Shown: positions 42,640 through 50,660 of the stretch, one piece after another | How positions within the stretch are numbered: position 1 is the stretch's first letter | How the letters are laid out: every line of letters begins with the position of its first letter | DNA from: DUQX01 sp050948825 | Lineage (GTDB): Bacteria; Bacillota; Dethiobacteria; DTU022; UBA8154 | NCBI GenBank assembly: GCA_050948825.1 | Contig: JBMNEO010000006.1 | Location: 101,861 to 165,860, forward strand | DNA: 64,000 bases | Direction: 5' to 3' | Translations under genes and position numbers: made by a program | The notes under the pieces: generated by a model | What the model was told of the DNA's origin: nothing | Databases searched by the model: none | Seen by the model: the letters and a program-made list of their open reading frames with translations, nothing else

Positions 42640-43044
42640 ATGAATACTGATAAGAAAATTGCTATTTCACCTTATTTAGAGTTGATTGGTGTAAAGCTTG
42701 AAGAAGTAAAATACCCCCGGGCCAGATTGAGCCTGCAGTGGAGAAAAGACCTGGTAAATCCAATGGGTACTCTTCATGGAGGGGTAATTTCCTCATTGGT
42801 TGATGCTGTTCTGGGCTGTGTATTGTTGAGCCAAAAAGAAGTAAAGGGGATCGCAACATTGGAATTAAAGGTTAATTATCTCAACCCGGTAACCTCCGGC
42901 ACGGTAGTAGCAGAGGGGGAGATCATACACAGAAAAGGTCTTATGGCTTTCGGACAGGCATTTATCTATTGTGAAAAAAAGCTTATCGCTGTTGGCAGCA
43001 ATACAAACAAGCTTACACTTGCGAAAGGTGAAACCTTTTCTTAG
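42640..43044 (+). CDS. PaaI-type hotdog thioesterase
   Basis: A 134-residue single hotdog-fold protein. The segment NPMGTLHGGVISSLVDAVLG (about 41-60) carries the HGG active-site motif of PaaI-like acyl-CoA thioesterases. Conserved LKVNYLNPVTSGTV follows. Substrate is unknown. ATG 42640 follows TAAGGAG. It is divergent from lctP and separated from the next gene by about 170 bases that contain a promoter, so it is probably a single-gene unit. Confidence 0.9.
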   Translation: MNTDKKIAISPYLELIGVKLEEVKYPRARLSLQWRKDLVNPMGTLHGGVISSLVDAVLGCVLLSQKEVKGIATLELKVNYLNPVTSGTVVAEGEIIHRKGLMAFGQAFIYCEKKLIAVGSNTNKLTLAKGETFS

Positions 43045-43123
43045 AGTGTCCTAAACCGGCGGTGAAGAGTTACTTTTTGTTCCGGCTCATACCACAGCTG
43101 CAAAACAGTTCCCGGATATTTAC

Positions 43124-43153
43124 TTGCTTTTATGTATTTTATTAAGCTATAAT
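43124..43153 (+). promoter_or_regulatory. sigma-A-type promoter of the NusG-domain-II gene
   Basis: TTGCTT (43124-43129) and TATAAT (43148-43153) are spaced by 18 bases, about 60 bases upstream of the ATG at 43216. Confidence 0.6.
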
Positions 43154-43215
43154 TGTTTGAGACAGCAGAATTATTTATAGTATGTAAAGCGTGTATTAAA
43201 TAAAGGTGTGGTTTT

Positions 43216-43614
43216 ATGAAAATTACTTTTTATGATAAACTATTCATTGCTATTATTTTAGCTTTTAGCGCTGCAGGTTTTATTTTTAATTTCAGTCTTG
43301 GTGCTGAAATGAAACAAGAGTATATAACAGTTCATGTTGATAACGAGCTGGTGATGGAGCTTTCAATAAATGGCGGAACGCAGCAGAGGATATCTTTCCC
43401 CTTTGGTGATCATAGGGAACATACCGCTACCATTGAGATAAGCGGCGGCAAAGTCCGTATGCTCCCCCTGGATGAAGAACTGTGCCCTCGTGGCATTTGT
43501 TCTCATACCGGATGGATCAGCCGTAATTACCAGAGTATTGTATGTGTTCCTAACAGCATTATCATTGCCTTTAGCGATAAAAAGATTGAAGGAGTGGACG
43601 GGGTTACGTATTAG
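43216..43614 (+). CDS. NusG domain II-like membrane-anchored protein
   Basis: A 132-residue protein of the NusG_II family. It has one N-terminal membrane segment (about 9-29) and an extracytoplasmic beta-rich domain. The conserved cysteine pair ELCPRGICSHTGWI lies near 94-107, and the end is CVPNSIIIAF. In other Clostridia such proteins often sit beside FMN-binding or ApbE genes and transporters, none of which is here. Function is unknown; a role outside the membrane in redox or flavin handling is only a guess. It has its own promoter. Confidence 0.85.
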   Translation: MKITFYDKLFIAIILAFSAAGFIFNFSLGAEMKQEYITVHVDNELVMELSINGGTQQRISFPFGDHREHTATIEISGGKVRMLPLDEELCPRGICSHTGWISRNYQSIVCVPNSIIIAFSDKKIEGVDGVTY

Positions 43615-43648
43615 CCGTTGCGCATCAAATTTAAAACCCCGCCAATTC

Positions 43649-43678
43649 TTGACAAAAAAGTTTTAACTCATATATAAT
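43649..43678 (+). promoter_or_regulatory. strong sigma-A promoter of the yceD-rpmF-fab operon
   Basis: A perfect TTGACA (43649-43654) and TATAAT (43673-43678), spaced 18 bases, lie 34 bases before yceD. An overlapping TATATA would give a 16-base spacer. This is the best promoter match in the window. Confidence 0.75.
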
Positions 43679-43711
43679 TAGGCTTAGTTTTTAAGAGGTG
43701 AAACCCAAATT

Positions 43712-44233
43712 ATGAAGCTGTATGTCCCCGATCTCAGGAAAGAAGAGGGAAAATTTATTACCTATAACAGTACTCTGGTGCTGAGTATTGGCGGTAATGA
43801 AGAAGACCCGACGCTAGAAATCAACCTCCAGGCCGCTTATGCTGCAAAAATGATCTTAATCAAAGGGCACTGGGAGGCAGAGATGCAAGGTGAATGCAGC
43901 CGCTGCCTGGAAAAGTGCCAGTATCAAATCAAAGAAAGCTTTTATGAAGAGTTTAAGCAGTTGAGCTTAATAAACGAACCTTCAAAACGGGATAGCGGGA
44001 ACGCTCCGGAGGAAGGGGATTTGTTCGTTTTCAGGGGAGATACGCTTGATCTGGATGAGTATTTCCGGCAGTCGTTTCTTATGTCCCAGCCTTTAAAAAT
44101 CCTTTGCCGGAGCCAGTGTAAAGGCCTTTGCCCTGTTTGCGGGGCAAACTTAAATTATCAGCAGTGTTCTTGTCTGGAGGAAAACCTTGATCCCCGCTGG
44201 GAGCTTTTGCTGAAGCTCAAAGAAAAACATTGA
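43712..44233 (+). CDS. yceD: YceD/DUF177-family protein
   Basis: A 173-residue YceD family protein, linked in bacteria and plants to 23S rRNA accumulation. The cysteine-bearing region has CSRCLEKC near 68-75. The C-terminal motif CKGLCPVCGANLNYQQCSC is the family hallmark and may bind zinc. ATG 43712 follows AAGAGGTG. It almost always precedes rpmF, as here, with a 132-base gap that shows no other gene. Confidence 0.92.
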   Translation: MKLYVPDLRKEEGKFITYNSTLVLSIGGNEEDPTLEINLQAAYAAKMILIKGHWEAEMQGECSRCLEKCQYQIKESFYEEFKQLSLINEPSKRDSGNAPEEGDLFVFRGDTLDLDEYFRQSFLMSQPLKILCRSQCKGLCPVCGANLNYQQCSCLEENLDPRWELLLKLKEKH

Positions 44234-44365
44234 TTGGGACCGAAAATTATTTAGGTTGATAGCTAAGAGTCATTATTCGGAGTTTGCAGGGATCATAATG
44301 CCGCCAAAGATCATCTGGAGTATAAGCATTAATTAATTGAGAGTTAAGCAAAGGAGGTGCTTTTT

Positions 44366-44536
44366 TTGGCAGTACCTAAGAGAAGAACGTCTAAAACAAG
44401 AAGAAATAAGCGCAGAGCCAACTGGAAACTGGTTCTTCCGGGTTTTTCCGTATGTCCTCAGTGCCATGAGGTTAAGATGGCGCATAGAATTTGTCCAAAT
44501 TGTGGATATTACAAGGGCAAAGAGGTTGTAAAATAG
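44366..44536 (+). CDS. rpmF: 50S ribosomal protein L32
   Basis: A 56-residue ribosomal protein. The start MAVPKRRTSKTRR is diagnostic of L32. The zinc ribbon has C-x2-C (CPQC) and C-x2-C (CPNC), so this is the zinc-binding (C+) form. TTG 44366 follows AAAGGAGG at 44350-44357. The stop is TAG 44534-44536. In many relatives fapR sits between rpmF and plsX; here only about 100 bases separate them. Confidence 0.96.
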   Translation: MAVPKRRTSKTRRNKRRANWKLVLPGFSVCPQCHEVKMAHRICPNCGYYKGKEVVK

Positions 44537-44635
44537 CAATAAGATTGGCTATTACCTGGCTTAAGCCTCTTCAGGGTTTAATCCGGGGTTTCTTTTATTT
44601 AAATGAATATTTTTTGTATTTAGGAGATGGGATTT

Positions 44636-45641
44636 GTGTTGCGTGTAGCAGTCGATGCTATGGGAGGTGACCATGCACCTTCCGAGATAGTAAAGGGAGT
44701 TATCTCTGCTGTAAAGAGAACCGATGATTTGCAGATTTTTCTGGTTGGTTCTGCGGAGGCAATAAGAAAAAGTATAGATATGGAAATAGATTCTTCTCGT
44801 ATTGAAATTATAAATACTGAAGAAGTCATCGGCAATCATGAGGATCCCGGCCTGGCTATACGCTCTAAAAAGAAGTCTTCCATGGTTACAGCCATGCAAT
44901 TGGTCCGTAACGGTGACGCAGATGCAGTAATGAGCGCAGGAAATACCGGAGCGCTGATGGCCGGGGGGTTGCTTTTTTTGGAGCGGTTAAACGGAATCAA
45001 ACGACCGGCACTGATGACGGTGATCCCCGCATTTGAAGGGCAGGGACACGGTGTTACTGGATATTGGGGCAAATATGGACGCCAAACCTGAACACCTATT
45101 GCATTATGCTCTGATGGGCAGGATTTATTCTCAGGAAGTACTGGGGAGGAAAAATCCCACTGTTGCCCTCCTGAACGTTGGCACGGAAGAAAGTAAGGGC
45201 AACATGCAAGTGAAAAATGCGTACCGTCTGATTAAAGCAAATGTTGCGGATTTCATCGGTAATATTGAAGCAAAAGAGATATTCCACTGTACGGCCGATG
45301 TTCTGGTGTGCGATGGTTTTGTAGGAAATGTATTGTTAAAAACTATCGAGGGATTTGCCAGGGATGTTTTTGGTTATCTGCGCAAAGAGATAAAAAATGA
45401 TTTTAAGGCACGGCTTGCTTCTCCCCTGTTTCGTCCGATTTTCAAGAGAATTAGTTCCAGTTTGGATGAATCTGAGCATGGAGGCAGCCTGTTGCTGGGC
45501 CTGAAAGGTGTTTGTTTTAAGTGTCACGGATCCTCCAGGGAAAAGGCAATAGCGCAGGCTCTAATAAAACAGGTTTATCCATTTGTCAATTACAGCGCTA
45601 ATAAAAAAATTGAAGAAGCACTTGGCAAAATTCTTAGTTGA
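44636..45641 (+). CDS. plsX: phosphate acyltransferase PlsX, disrupted by a +1 frameshift
   Basis: PlsX makes acyl-phosphate from acyl-ACP for phosphatidic acid synthesis. The first part (44636-45091) holds LRVAVDAMGGDHAP and MSAGNTGALMAGG. The second part is in the next frame and holds TVLLDIGAN, KPEHLL and CDGFVGNVLLK. The two join if one T is dropped from TTT at 45032-45034: the codons then read PALKGRDTVLLDIGAN, the expected family sequence. The restored protein would have 334 residues, normal length. As read, the first frame stops at 45091. GTG 44636 follows AGGAG; ATG 44627 is too close to it. PlsX is usually essential in Bacillota, so a sequencing or assembly error is as likely as a real lesion. 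Confidence 0.9.
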
Positions 45642-45654
45642 AAGGGGGCACGGC

Positions 45655-46644
45655 ATGCAATCCGAAAAGGCTGTCGGAATTGTATCAACGGGAAGGGCCT
45701 TGCCTGTCGGACGCTTAACAAATTTTGATCTTGAATATCTTGTTGAAACCAGCGATAAATGGATTCGGGAGAGGACGGGGATTGAGGAAAGACGTATGCT
45801 TAGTCCCGGTGAGACAAACTCCGGGCTGTCGCTGGCCGCTTCCAAAATAGCTCTGGAAAGGGCCGGTTTGAAACCCGGTGATATAGATTTAATTCTTGTG
45901 GCAACCGTAACGCCGGACATGATCTTTCCTTCAACGGCATGTTTAATTCAGGCTGAACTTAATGCTTGTAACGCGGCGGCGTTTGATCTTGCAGCAGGTT
46001 GTACAGGTTTTTTATATGGCTTAAGCGTTGCGGAACAGTTTATTAAAACAGGAGCGATGAAAAATATCCTCCTGGTTGGGGCTGATACCCTTTCGCCGGT
46101 TATTGATTGGCAGGATCGCAATACATGTGTGCTCTTCGGCGACGGTGCGGGGGCTGTAGTGATAAGTGAAGTGGAAAAGGGCCGCGGGTTGCTTGTGAGT
46201 AAAATGTTTTCAGACGGTAGTAAGGCAGGTTTGTTATATGTTCCTGCCGGCGGGAGCAGGTCTCCTGCCACACTCAGGACTGTTGAGGAAAGAATGCATT
46301 ATGTAAAAATGAACGGTCCTGAGATTTTTAAATTTGCGGTGACGGTTATGGTAGACTCAACAAAAAAAATACTGGGCCTTTGCGACAAAAAACCGGAAGA
46401 CCTTGATTTTTTAATACCGCACCAGGCAAATGTGCGTATTATCAAGGCGGCATCTAAAAGGTTGCGGTTAAAACCGGAACAGGTACTGGTGAATATCCAG
46501 CGTTACGGGAATATTTCTTCGGCGTCTATTCCCGTTGTCTTGGACGAAGCGGCAGAAGAAGGGAAAATAAAAACGGGTGATTTGATAGCCTTGGTATCGT
46601 TTGGCGCTGGTCTGACCTGGGGTGCTGCTCTATTAAAATGGTAG
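45655..46644 (+). CDS. fabH: 3-oxoacyl-ACP synthase III
   Basis: Starts fatty-acid elongation by condensing acyl-CoA with malonyl-ACP. The 329-residue protein has TSDKWIRERTGIEERR, catalytic C116 in LAAGCTGF, His in PHQANVRI and Asn in YGNISSASIP, giving a complete Cys-His-Asn triad. ATG 45655 follows AAAGGGGG. It sits in the plsX-fabH-fabD-fabG-acpP-fabF order with short gaps. Confidence 0.97.
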   Translation: MQSEKAVGIVSTGRALPVGRLTNFDLEYLVETSDKWIRERTGIEERRMLSPGETNSGLSLAASKIALERAGLKPGDIDLILVATVTPDMIFPSTACLIQAELNACNAAAFDLAAGCTGFLYGLSVAEQFIKTGAMKNILLVGADTLSPVIDWQDRNTCVLFGDGAGAVVISEVEKGRGLLVSKMFSDGSKAGLLYVPAGGSRSPATLRTVEERMHYVKMNGPEIFKFAVTVMVDSTKKILGLCDKKPEDLDFLIPHQANVRIIKAASKRLRLKPEQVLVNIQRYGNISSASIPVVLDEAAEEGKIKTGDLIALVSFGAGLTWGAALLKW

Positions 46645-46659
46645 CTGAGGAGGTAAAAT

Positions 46660-47601
46660 ATGGGTAAATGTGCTTTTCTTTTCCCCGGTCAGGGTGCGCA
46701 GTACGTGGGCATGGGTAAAGATATGGCAGAAAACTTTCCTGCTTCCAGGGCTGTTTTCGAGGAAGCTGATGAAATACTGGGATTTAAAATAAGCAGCGTT
46801 ATCTTCCAGGGAGAAAAAAAAGATTTAAAAAAAACGGAGATAACCCAACCAGCGGTTTTAACAACAAGTATTGCTATCTTAAAAGTATTAAGGGAAGAAG
46901 GTATTAATCCCGAAGGGCTGGCGGGTTTAAGCCTGGGGGAATACAGCGCTCTGGTATGTGCAGGTGTAATCAGTTTTTCTGATGCTCTTTTGATCGTTCA
47001 GAAAAGATCACAGTACATGCAGGAAGCTGTCCCTTTGGGAGAAGGGGGGATGGCCGCAATCCTCGGGCTGAGTCCCGAGGGAGTAAGAATACTCTGTGAG
47101 CAGAGCATGACCTTAGGGCACGTTGAGCCGGCAAATTATAACTGTCCAGGCCAGATAGTTATTGCTGGCCATATGCAGGCTGTTAAAGAAGTGTGCCGGC
47201 TGGCAAAAGAGAAAAGGGCCAGGGCAGTTGTACTTTCGGTCAGCGTACCTTTTCACTGCAGATTATTATATACGATCAAAGATAAGATGTCGGCTTTACT
47301 TGAAAATGTGCCTTTTTATAGACCCAGTGTTCCCTTTGTATCGAACATATCAGCCAATTACCTGTGGGAACCGGAAGAAATCAGGCGATCGCTCGTGGCA
47401 CAGGTTTACAGTCCCGTTTACTGGGAAAACTCAATGAGGCTTCTCTTGAAAGACGGATACGACCTTTTCATAGAAATCGGCCCCGGACGTGTCCTGACGG
47501 GATTTATGAAAAAAATATCTAATGAAGCCCGTGCCATCCATGTGGAGGATAAATTAACTCTGGAGAAGCTCATAACACTCCTGCAGGAGGTGCAACCTTG
47601 A
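46660..47601 (+). CDS. fabD: malonyl-CoA:ACP transacylase
   Basis: Transfers malonyl from CoA to ACP. The 313-residue protein begins with FPGQGAQYVGMG. The nucleophile is S91 in GLSLGEYS and the catalytic His is in VSVPFHC near 199. Length is normal. ATG 46660 follows GAGGAGG. The stop codon overlaps the fabG TTG start, so translation is coupled. Confidence 0.97.
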   Translation: MGKCAFLFPGQGAQYVGMGKDMAENFPASRAVFEEADEILGFKISSVIFQGEKKDLKKTEITQPAVLTTSIAILKVLREEGINPEGLAGLSLGEYSALVCAGVISFSDALLIVQKRSQYMQEAVPLGEGGMAAILGLSPEGVRILCEQSMTLGHVEPANYNCPGQIVIAGHMQAVKEVCRLAKEKRARAVVLSVSVPFHCRLLYTIKDKMSALLENVPFYRPSVPFVSNISANYLWEPEEIRRSLVAQVYSPVYWENSMRLLLKDGYDLFIEIGPGRVLTGFMKKISNEARAIHVEDKLTLEKLITLLQEVQP

Positions 47602-48341
47602 CTTTGAAGGAAAAGGTAGCTATAGTAACAGGAGGGTCAAGAGGAATAGGAAAAGCGATTGTTTTAGCCCTGGCCCGGGCAGGTGCAGCTGTAGTAATTA
47701 ATTATCAGGAAAATGAAGATGCTGCACGGGATACTTTAGGAAAAGTTGAAGAGGCCGGTGGGAAAGGAATAGTTTACCGTGCCGACGTAAGGCACCTGCC
47801 GGAATGTGAAAAAATGGTTAAAGCTACTCTTGATCATTTTGGAAGAATTGATATACTAATAAATAATGCCGGTATACGCAGGGATAATATCCTGGCGTTA
47901 ATGAAAGAGGAAGACTGGGAGGTGGTTCTGGATATCAACCTGAAAGGGGTATTTAATTGTTGTAAGGCTGTCTTAAGACCACTCCTAAAACAAAAAAGAG
48001 GAGGCAAAATAATAAATATCGCTTCTATCGCCGGCATGGTTGGAAACAGCGGGCAATCTAATTATGCAGCAGCCAAAGCGGGAGTAATTGCTTTTACCAA
48101 GTCACTGGCAAAAGAACTTGGGAAAAGAGGTATAACGGTAAATGCTGTTGCACCGGGTTTTATCGAAACGGATATGACTGAAGATCTGCCGGATCAATTA
48201 AAAAAAATGATTCTTCCCAGGATATCTCTGGAGAGGTTTGGAAAACCTGAAGAGGTAGCGGAGGCAGTGTTGTTTTTAGCCCAAAATGCAAATTATACAA
48301 CTGGTTCTGTAATCCTGGTTGACGGGGGTCTTATGCTATAA
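47598..48341 (+). CDS. fabG: 3-oxoacyl-ACP reductase
   Basis: NADPH-dependent short-chain reductase of the elongation cycle. The 247-residue protein has the cofactor motif TGGSRGIG (11-18), NNAG, the catalytic Ser in NIASIAGM and YAAAK with the Tyr-Lys pair. It ends in TTGSVILVDGG, as usual for FabG. TTG 47598 follows CAGGAGGTG and overlaps the fabD stop. Confidence 0.97.
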   Translation: MTLKEKVAIVTGGSRGIGKAIVLALARAGAAVVINYQENEDAARDTLGKVEEAGGKGIVYRADVRHLPECEKMVKATLDHFGRIDILINNAGIRRDNILALMKEEDWEVVLDINLKGVFNCCKAVLRPLLKQKRGGKIINIASIAGMVGNSGQSNYAAAKAGVIAFTKSLAKELGKRGITVNAVAPGFIETDMTEDLPDQLKKMILPRISLERFGKPEEVAEAVLFLAQNANYTTGSVILVDGGLML

Positions 48342-48385
48342 TTCCTTAGATAGTATTGTATGCCCGGAGGGAGGTGAATTGGAAG

Positions 48386-48616
48386 GTGGATATTTTGGCA
48401 AAGGTTAAAGCACTGATTTCCGAACAGCTTGATATAGATGAAGACCAGATTACCCTGGATACTACCTTTGAAGATATTGATGCCGATTCTCTGGATGTTG
48501 TAGAACTGGTTATGGCTCTGGAGGAAGAGTTTGATCTGGAAATTGCTGACGAAGAGGTAGAGAAAATTCAAACGGTTGGCGATGTTGTCGGTTACATAGA
48601 AAAGCATCTTTCTTAG
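48386..48616 (+). CDS. acpP: acyl carrier protein
   Basis: Carries growing acyl chains on a phosphopantetheine arm. From GTG 48386 it is 76 residues. The attachment site is S35 in DADSLDVVEL, followed by MALEEEFDLEI, and the protein is highly acidic. GTG 48386 with GGAGGTG at 48370-48376 is preferred to the longer open frame (TTG 48356). The gap to fabF holds a perfect hairpin. Confidence 0.95.
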   Translation: MDILAKVKALISEQLDIDEDQITLDTTFEDIDADSLDVVELVMALEEEFDLEIADEEVEKIQTVGDVVGYIEKHLS

Positions 48617-48629
48617 TAAAGTAATAGTT

Positions 48630-48654
48630 GAAGCCCTGCTTTTTGCAGGGCTTC
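48630..48654 (+). promoter_or_regulatory. perfect 10-bp hairpin between acpP and fabF
   Basis: GAAGCCCTGC (48630-48639) and GCAGGGCTTC (48645-48654) form a perfect stem with a TTTTT loop. The downstream sequence CAGATCATAT is not T-rich, so it is not a simple terminator. It may act as an RNA processing or stability element that sets the high ACP level relative to FabF. Confidence 0.6.
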
Positions 48655-48690
48655 CAGATCATATAGCTGCGTTTTAGCGAGGTGAAGTTT

Positions 48691-49941
48691 GTGAATAATA
48701 AGGTGGTTGTGACAGGAATCGGGGCAGTTACACCCATCGGTACCCGTAAAGAAGAATTTTGGCAGAACCTTAAGAAGGGTAAAAGCGGAGTTACTGTCAT
48801 TGACCATTTTCGTGATTATTCCACATATATTGCTGCGGTTGTTCAAGATTTTGATCCGCAGCATTATATGGAAAAAAGAGATATAAAAAAAACCGATCGT
48901 TTTACCCACTTTGCCCAGGCTGCAGCCAAGATAGCCCTCGAAGATGCGGCGCTTGATCTTGAAAAAACGGATAAGGAAAGAATAGGTGTTATTATCGGCT
49001 CGGGGATCGGCGGCCTGGATACGATAGAAAAGCAATATAAAATTCTTCTGGAAAAAGGGCCCCGCCGGGTAAGCCCCTTTTTGGTGCCCATGCTTATAGC
49101 AAATATGGCCTCCGGCTATATTTCTATCGTGTATGGAATTAACGGTCCCAACTCAACAACCGTCACTGCCTGTGCCAGTGGGACCAATGCCATCGGTGAA
49201 GCCTTCAGGATTCTGCAAAGAGGAGAAGCAGATGTAATGATTGCAGGGGGAGCCGAGGCTCCGGTTACTTCAATCGCCTTTGCCGGATTTTGTGCAGCCC
49301 GTGCCATGACCACACGTAATGATCAACCTGAAAAAGCTTCAAAGCCTTTTGATTTAAAACGCGATGGTTTTGTTATGGGAGAGGGAGCAGGGGTTTTGGT
49401 ATTAGAGACGATTGAACATGCGCTAAAAAGAAAAGCAAATATCTACGCGGAGATCATCGGTTACGGAATGTCCGGAGACGGCTATCACTTTACTTCACCC
49501 GATCCGGAAGGGCAGGGTGCGTTCCTTTGCATGCAGAGGGCTTTGAATGACGCCGGCCTTTTACCCGGGGACGTTGATTATATTAACGCTCACGGCACTT
49601 CTACCGTATATAATGATAAAATTGAAACGTATGCTATAAAAAGGCTCTTTGGAGAGCATGCTTATAAAGTAGCTGTGAGCTCGACAAAATCCATGATCGG
49701 GCATTTGTTGGGCGCTGCCGGAGGAGTTGAGATGGTCGCAACAGTATTGAGTATGCATTACAGTATTATTCCTCCTACCATAAATTATGAAAACGAAGAT
49801 CCCGATTGTGATCTCTTCTATGTACCAAATAAACCTTATGAGCGGGAAATCAACGTGGCGATTTCCAATTCTTTCGGTTTTGGGGGAACAAATGCCTGTC
49901 TTGTTTTAAAAAAATATGTTCCGGAGGGGAGGGATAGCTAA
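48691..49941 (+). CDS. fabF: 3-oxoacyl-ACP synthase II
   Basis: Elongating condensing enzyme of fatty-acid synthesis. The 416-residue protein starts VVVTGIGAVTPIG. The catalytic triad is C161 in TACASGTNA, His in NAHGTST and His in IGHLLGAAGG, and the FGFGGTNA signature is near the end. GTG 48691 with GAGGTGA upstream is preferred to GTG 48682. The TAA stop shares its last A with the proposed ACG start of rnc. Confidence 0.97.
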   Translation: MNNKVVVTGIGAVTPIGTRKEEFWQNLKKGKSGVTVIDHFRDYSTYIAAVVQDFDPQHYMEKRDIKKTDRFTHFAQAAAKIALEDAALDLEKTDKERIGVIIGSGIGGLDTIEKQYKILLEKGPRRVSPFLVPMLIANMASGYISIVYGINGPNSTTVTACASGTNAIGEAFRILQRGEADVMIAGGAEAPVTSIAFAGFCAARAMTTRNDQPEKASKPFDLKRDGFVMGEGAGVLVLETIEHALKRKANIYAEIIGYGMSGDGYHFTSPDPEGQGAFLCMQRALNDAGLLPGDVDYINAHGTSTVYNDKIETYAIKRLFGEHAYKVAVSSTKSMIGHLLGAAGGVEMVATVLSMHYSIIPPTINYENEDPDCDLFYVPNKPYEREINVAISNSFGFGGTNACLVLKKYVPEGRDS

Positions 49942-50639
49942 CGGTTTCATATAAGGACGCGGTTGAATTATTAGATAAGATTGGCTGGCCGGTTAAAAAT
50001 ATTACACTTTATGAGGAAGCGCTTACGCATTCGTCCTACGCTTATGAGTCTGCTAATCTGAGCAGTAATGAAAGATTAGAGTTTTTGGGGGATGCAGTGC
50101 TGGAACTTATAATTTCAGAATATTTTTTTAAAGCTTTCCCCGGTTACCCTGAAGGCAAATTAACTTTAATGCGCCATAATATAGTCAATGAAAAAACACT
50201 GTTTCAAATTGCACAGGGTATGGATCTGGGTTCATACATAAAACTTGGAAGAGGCGAGTTTCTGAGCGGCGGCTCAGGCAAACCATCCCTGCTTGCCGAT
50301 GCTTTAGAGGCACTGATTGGTGCTCTTTTTATGGATGTGGGCTATGATGAGGCAAGGGTTTGGGTGCTGGAACTCTTCAAACCTTTTTTAGATGCTGTTG
50401 AACAGGGAGATATCCCTTTGTTGGATTACAAGACGATGTTGCAGGAAAGGTGTCAGTCCGGGCAGGGAATACTTCCTGAATATCAAATTACCGCGGAATA
50501 CGGCCCTCCACATAATAAAACTTTTGAAGCCCTGGTAAAGGTGGATGATAAAAAAATTGGCTACGGCAGGGGAAAGACTAAAAAAGAAGCGGAACAATCG
50601 GCGGCTAAATGTGCCTGTGAGTTCCTTGAAGGAAAATAG
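49941..50639 (+). CDS. rnc: ribonuclease III (probable ACG start)
   Basis: Double-strand-specific endonuclease for rRNA and mRNA processing. The frame is open from 49938 and translates without an ordinary start as T-VSYKDAVELLDKIG, then EEALTHSSYAYE and the catalytic signature NERLEFLGDAVLE. A C-terminal dsRNA-binding domain (about 158-232) ends in KKEAEQSAAKCA. The first ATG in frame (50085) lies inside the catalytic signature and would delete an essential part. ACG 49941 overlaps the fabF stop as TAACG, exactly where TAATG would be expected, and a G-rich GGAGGGGAGGG site (49923-49933) precedes it. About 232 residues. Confidence 0.9.
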   Translation, partial: TVSYKDAVELLDKIGWPVKNITLYEEALTHSSYAYESANLSSNERLEFLGDAVLELIISEYFFKAFPGYPEGKLTLMRHNIVNEKTLFQIAQGMDLGSYIKLGRGEFLSGGSGKPSLLADALEALIGALFMDVGYDEARVWVLELFKPFLDAVEQGDIPLLDYKTMLQERCQSGQGILPEYQITAEYGPPHNKTFEALVKVDDKKIGYGRGKTKKEAEQSAAKCACEFLEGK

Positions 50640-50660
50640 CAATTTTTTTGGAGTGGTTGT

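Noticed and set aside
45028..45045. Programmed frameshift in plsX
   Set aside because: No slippery heptamer, shifty stop or stimulatory structure is evident at the junction; an indel or sequencing error is simpler.
50085..50639. rnc starting at the ATG at 50085
   Set aside because: This would remove the N-terminal helices and the ERLEF half of the catalytic signature, which are intact upstream in the same frame.
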